A stretch of DNA of 16,988 nucleotides, from NCBI GenBank assembly GCA_035276085.1, contig DATELY010000240.1, forward strand, positions 1 through 16,988, written 5' to 3'. The DNA comes from DATELY01 sp035276085. Lineage in GTDB: Bacteria; Pseudomonadota; Gammaproteobacteria; Steroidobacterales; Steroidobacteraceae. The notes beneath the pieces are model-generated. The model was not told the DNA's origin, did not search any database, and saw only the letters and a program-made list of their open reading frames with translations. Both the position numbers and the translations under genes were made by a program. Below, in pieces: positions 14,171-16,988 of the stretch (the stretch's first letter is position 1; each line of letters starts with the position of its first letter).

Positions 14171-16988
14171 ATGCTCATTCTGCCCGGCGCGCCAGCACTC
14201 TCTTCCTTCCGTATCCAGAAACTTCTGAGCGCGCTCAAGGCGCGCCACCCGCAGATCCGGGGCCTGAGTTCGCGCTACCTGCACTTCGTCGAGCACCCGC
14301 AGCCGCTGTCGCCGGACGCGCGCAAGGTCCTGGAAGCGTTGCTTCGTTATGGACCTCGCATTGAATCCGAAGCGCTCACTGGAGCGACGCAGACCGTCAT
14401 CGTCGTGCCGCGCGCCGGAACGATCTCGCCGTGGTCCAGCAAGGCGACCGACATCGCCCATGTGTGCGGACTGATCGGCATCGAACGGATCGAGCGCGGG
14501 ATCGAATACACGGTGGCAGGCGAGGGGCTCGACCGCTCCGCACGGTTGGCCGCGGCGGCTCTGCTGCACGATCGCATGACCGAGACGGTCGTCTTCTCTG
14601 AGGAGGAAGTGGCGCAGCTCTTCCTTCATGAGACGCCCAAGCCGCTACGTCGAGTTCACGTGCTGCAAGCCGGTCGCGCCGCACTCGTCGATGCGAATCG
14701 CATGCTGGGCCTCGCGCTGTCCGACGACGAAATCGATTATCTGCATGAGAGCTTCACACGGCTGAAGCGCGATCCCACCGACGTCGAGCTGATGATGTTC
14801 GCGCAGGCGAACTCGGAGCACTGCCGGCACAAGATCTTCAATGCGGAGTGGACGATCGATGGCGTGCAGCAGCCGAAGTCGCTGTTCGCGATGATTCGCA
14901 ACACGCACGCGCGTGCGCCGCAGGGCGTGCTCTCGGCTTATCGCGACAATGCGGCTGTGATCGAGGGCGCCCAGGGTCAACGTTGGTTTGCCGAAGCGAG
15001 CGATGGCGTTTATCGCGCGCACGATGAATCGATCGACATCCTGATGAAGGTCGAGACTCACAACCATCCGACGGCGATCTCGCCATTCCCCGGTGCTGCG
15101 ACGGGCTCGGGCGGTGAGATTCGCGATGAAGGCGCGACGGGACGCGGTGCGAAGCCGAAAGCGGGGCTCGCGGGCTTTTCGGTTTCGAACTTGCGCATCC
15201 CCGGATTCGAGCAGCCGTGGGAGCGAGATTTCGGTCGCCCGGGTCGCATCGCCAGCGCGCTCGACATCATGATCGAAGGCCCGATCGGCGCCGCCGCGTT
15301 CAACAACGAATTCGGTCGCCCCAACATCTTCGGCTACTTCCGCACGTTCGAAATGGAGCTGGCGACACGCGCGCGCGCGGGACTGCGTGGGTATCACAAG
15401 CCGATCATGATCGCCGGCGGTCTGGGTAACGTGCGGCGGCAACATGTCGAAAAGGCGGATATTCCCGCGGGTGCGAAGATCGTCGTGCTCGGCGGCCCGG
15501 CGATGTTGATCGGCCTGGGCGGTGGTGCGGCTTCGTCAGTCGGTAGTGGCGCGAGCACCGAACAGCTCGACTTCGCCTCCGTGCAACGTGGCAATCCTGA
15601 GATTCAACGTCGCGCGCAGGAAGTCATCGACAGCTGCTGGTCACTCGGCGCAGCCAATCCGATTCTGCTGATCCACGACGTCGGCGCGGGTGGCTTGTCG
15701 AACGCCATTCCCGAGTCCATCGATCACAGCCATCGCGGCGGCCGTGTCGATCTGCGCAAGGTGTTGAGCCTCGAGCCCGGCATGTCGCCGCTCGAGATCT
15801 GGTGCAACGAGGCGCAGGAACGCTATGTGCTGTTGATCGCAGCGGAGCACCTGGGACGCTTTGCAGAGTTCTGTGAGCGCGAGCGCTGTCCGTATGCGGT
15901 CGTCGGCGACATCACCGATGACGGCTGGTTGAAGGTCGAAGATCCGCTGCTGCACGAACCGCCGGTCGATGTGCCACTCGAAGTGATTCTGGGCAAACCG
16001 CCGCGCATGCAGCGCACCGCGCAGAGCGTGCCCGCGCTGCACGATGACTTCGATCCAAGTGCGCTCGATCTGCGAGAGGCTGCGTTGCGTGTGTTGCGGC
16101 TGCCCGCGGTTGCCGACAAGAGCTTCCTGATCACCATCGGCGATCGCTCCGTTGGCGGCATGATCAGTCGCGATCAGATGGTCGGTCCGTGGCAGGTGCC
16201 GGTGAGCGACGTCGCGGTCACCGTGGCCGATTACTTTTCGACGGCCGGCGAAGCCATGTCGATGGGCGAGCGCACACCGCTCGCGTTGCTCGATGCGCCG
16301 GCGTCCGGTCGCATGGCCGTGGCCGAGTCGATCACCAACATCGCCGCCGCGGACATCGCGAAGCTCAGCGATGTGCGCCTGTCTGCGAACTGGATGGCGG
16401 CCTGCGGTGAGCCGGGTGAGGACGCGGATCTCTATGCGACCGTGAAAGCGGTTGGCGAGGAGTTCTGTCCGGCGTTGGGCATTGCGATTCCGGTCGGCAA
16501 GGATTCGCTCTCGATGAAGACCCAATGGAATGACGTGGCGAGCACAGACGGTCGCGCCCGCAAGATGGTCGCGCCGCTGTCCTTGATCATCTCGGCATTT
16601 GCTCCTGTGCAGGACGTGCGACGCACGCTCACGCCGCAACTACGCAGCGATCAAGGCGACACGACGCTGTTGCTGATCGATCTGGGCGCCGGTCGCAATC
16701 GCCTTGGCGGCTCGGCATTGGCACAGGTCTATGGTCGATTGGGCGCCGCTGCGCCGGACTGCGATGACGCTGACTCGCTGCAGCGATTCTTCGCCGCGAT
16801 TAACGACTTGCGCTCGCAAGGTCTGGCGTTGGCGTATCACGATCGCTCGGACGGTGGTTTGTTCGTCACGCTCGCGGAGATGGCGTTTGCGGGTCACTGT
16901 GGCGTAGACGTTGCGCTCGATACGAAGGGCTCGAGTGCGGCTGCGCTCTTCAGCGAAGAGCTCGGTGCGGTACTGCAGATTCGAGCGC
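14171..16988 (+). CDS. purL: Phosphoribosylformylglycinamidine synthase, long single-chain form (3' end cut by window)
   Basis: I read 939 codons with no stop up to the window edge. The enzyme converts FGAR, ATP and glutamine to FGAM in the fourth step of purine synthesis. The start MLILPGAPALSSFRIQKLL aligns with the E. coli PurL start. Conserved blocks follow: GTISPWSSKATDIAHVCG (about 84-101), FAQANSEHCRHKIFNAEW (about 215-232), VETHNHPTAISPFPGAATG (about 296-314), and the second synthetase half with VGKDSLSMKTQW near residue 780. The gammaproteobacterial protein is about 1290-1300 residues, so the end of the synthetase and the C-terminal glutamine amidotransferase domain lie outside the window. 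No ribosome binding site is visible before the ATG; CCAACCG repeats fill that place. Confidence 0.97.
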   Translation, partial: MLILPGAPALSSFRIQKLLSALKARHPQIRGLSSRYLHFVEHPQPLSPDARKVLEALLRYGPRIESEALTGATQTVIVVPRAGTISPWSSKATDIAHVCGLIGIERIERGIEYTVAGEGLDRSARLAAAALLHDRMTETVVFSEEEVAQLFLHETPKPLRRVHVLQAGRAALVDANRMLGLALSDDEIDYLHESFTRLKRDPTDVELMMFAQANSEHCRHKIFNAEWTIDGVQQPKSLFAMIRNTHARAPQGVLSAYRDNAAVIEGAQGQRWFAEASDGVYRAHDESIDILMKVETHNHPTAISPFPGAATGSGGEIRDEGATGRGAKPKAGLAGFSVSNLRIPGFEQPWERDFGRPGRIASALDIMIEGPIGAAAFNNEFGRPNIFGYFRTFEMELATRARAGLRGYHKPIMIAGGLGNVRRQHVEKADIPAGAKIVVLGGPAMLIGLGGGAASSVGSGASTEQLDFASVQRGNPEIQRRAQEVIDSCWSLGAANPILLIHDVGAGGLSNAIPESIDHSHRGGRVDLRKVLSLEPGMSPLEIWCNEAQERYVLLIAAEHLGRFAEFCERERCPYAVVGDITDDGWLKVEDPLLHEPPVDVPLEVILGKPPRMQRTAQSVPALHDDFDPSALDLREAALRVLRLPAVADKSFLITIGDRSVGGMISRDQMVGPWQVPVSDVAVTVADYFSTAGEAMSMGERTPLALLDAPASGRMAVAESITNIAAADIAKLSDVRLSANWMAACGEPGEDADLYATVKAVGEEFCPALGIAIPVGKDSLSMKTQWNDVASTDGRARKMVAPLSLIISAFAPVQDVRRTLTPQLRSDQGDTTLLLIDLGAGRNRLGGSALAQVYGRLGAAAPDCDDADSLQRFFAAINDLRSQGLALAYHDRSDGGLFVTLAEMAFAGHCGVDVALDTKGSSAAALFSEELGAVLQIRA

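Noticed and set aside
14645..15445. 266-residue and (15641-16639) 332-residue minus-strand open frames
   Set aside because: Both are antisense to purL, whose sense translation aligns throughout with known PurL blocks.

Overview
This is a GC-rich bacterial window. It most likely comes from a gammaproteobacterium: it carries a long single-chain PurL, a DUF1820 protein and a CCA-encoding tRNA-Ser. The mix of catabolic oxygenases with an orphan TagH recalls Steroidobacter/Nevskia-type or xanthomonad-related lineages, but that lineage call is inference. No insertion sequence, integrase, phage gene or CRISPR array is visible. Two real genes run off the window edges: a monooxygenase at the left and purL at the right.

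Region 1 (1-7142) is an accessory catabolic cluster. It holds an HsaA-type flavin monooxygenase (minus strand, cut at the left edge), an ACMSD/resorcylate-decarboxylase-type amidohydrolase, and an alpha/beta hydrolase of the HGGGW/GHSAG type. It also holds a TetR regulator and a run of three plus-strand genes: a phytanoyl-CoA-type Fe(II)/2-oxoglutarate oxygenase, an EthD-like dimeric-barrel protein and a NicX-like extradiol dioxygenase. Active-site residues are intact in the decarboxylase, the hydrolase and both metal oxygenases. Hydroxylation, decarboxylation, NicX-type ring opening and N-deformylation would be the logic of a pyridine-carboxylate (picolinate-like) pathway, but the substrate is unproven. 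A 13-bp motif (CGAAC-N4-WTCG) sits beside good sigma70-type promoters on both sides of tetR and is a candidate operator.

Region 2 (7143-11798) is a sensory block. A small Trp-rich lipoprotein gene converges on an OmpR-type response regulator gene. Divergent from the regulator is a two-gene unit: a stand-alone receiver protein and a membrane CHASE-PAS-histidine kinase-receiver hybrid.

Region 3 (11799-16988) looks like core genome. It contains tRNA-Ser(CGA) with a strong hairpin after it, a REP-like G/C-rich hairpin, an orphan type VI secretion FHA protein (TagH), a DUF1820 protein, and the first 939 codons of purL. A 7-bp tandem repeat with an imperfect complementary copy fills the tight gap between the DUF1820 gene and purL, and it occupies the place where the purL ribosome binding site would be.
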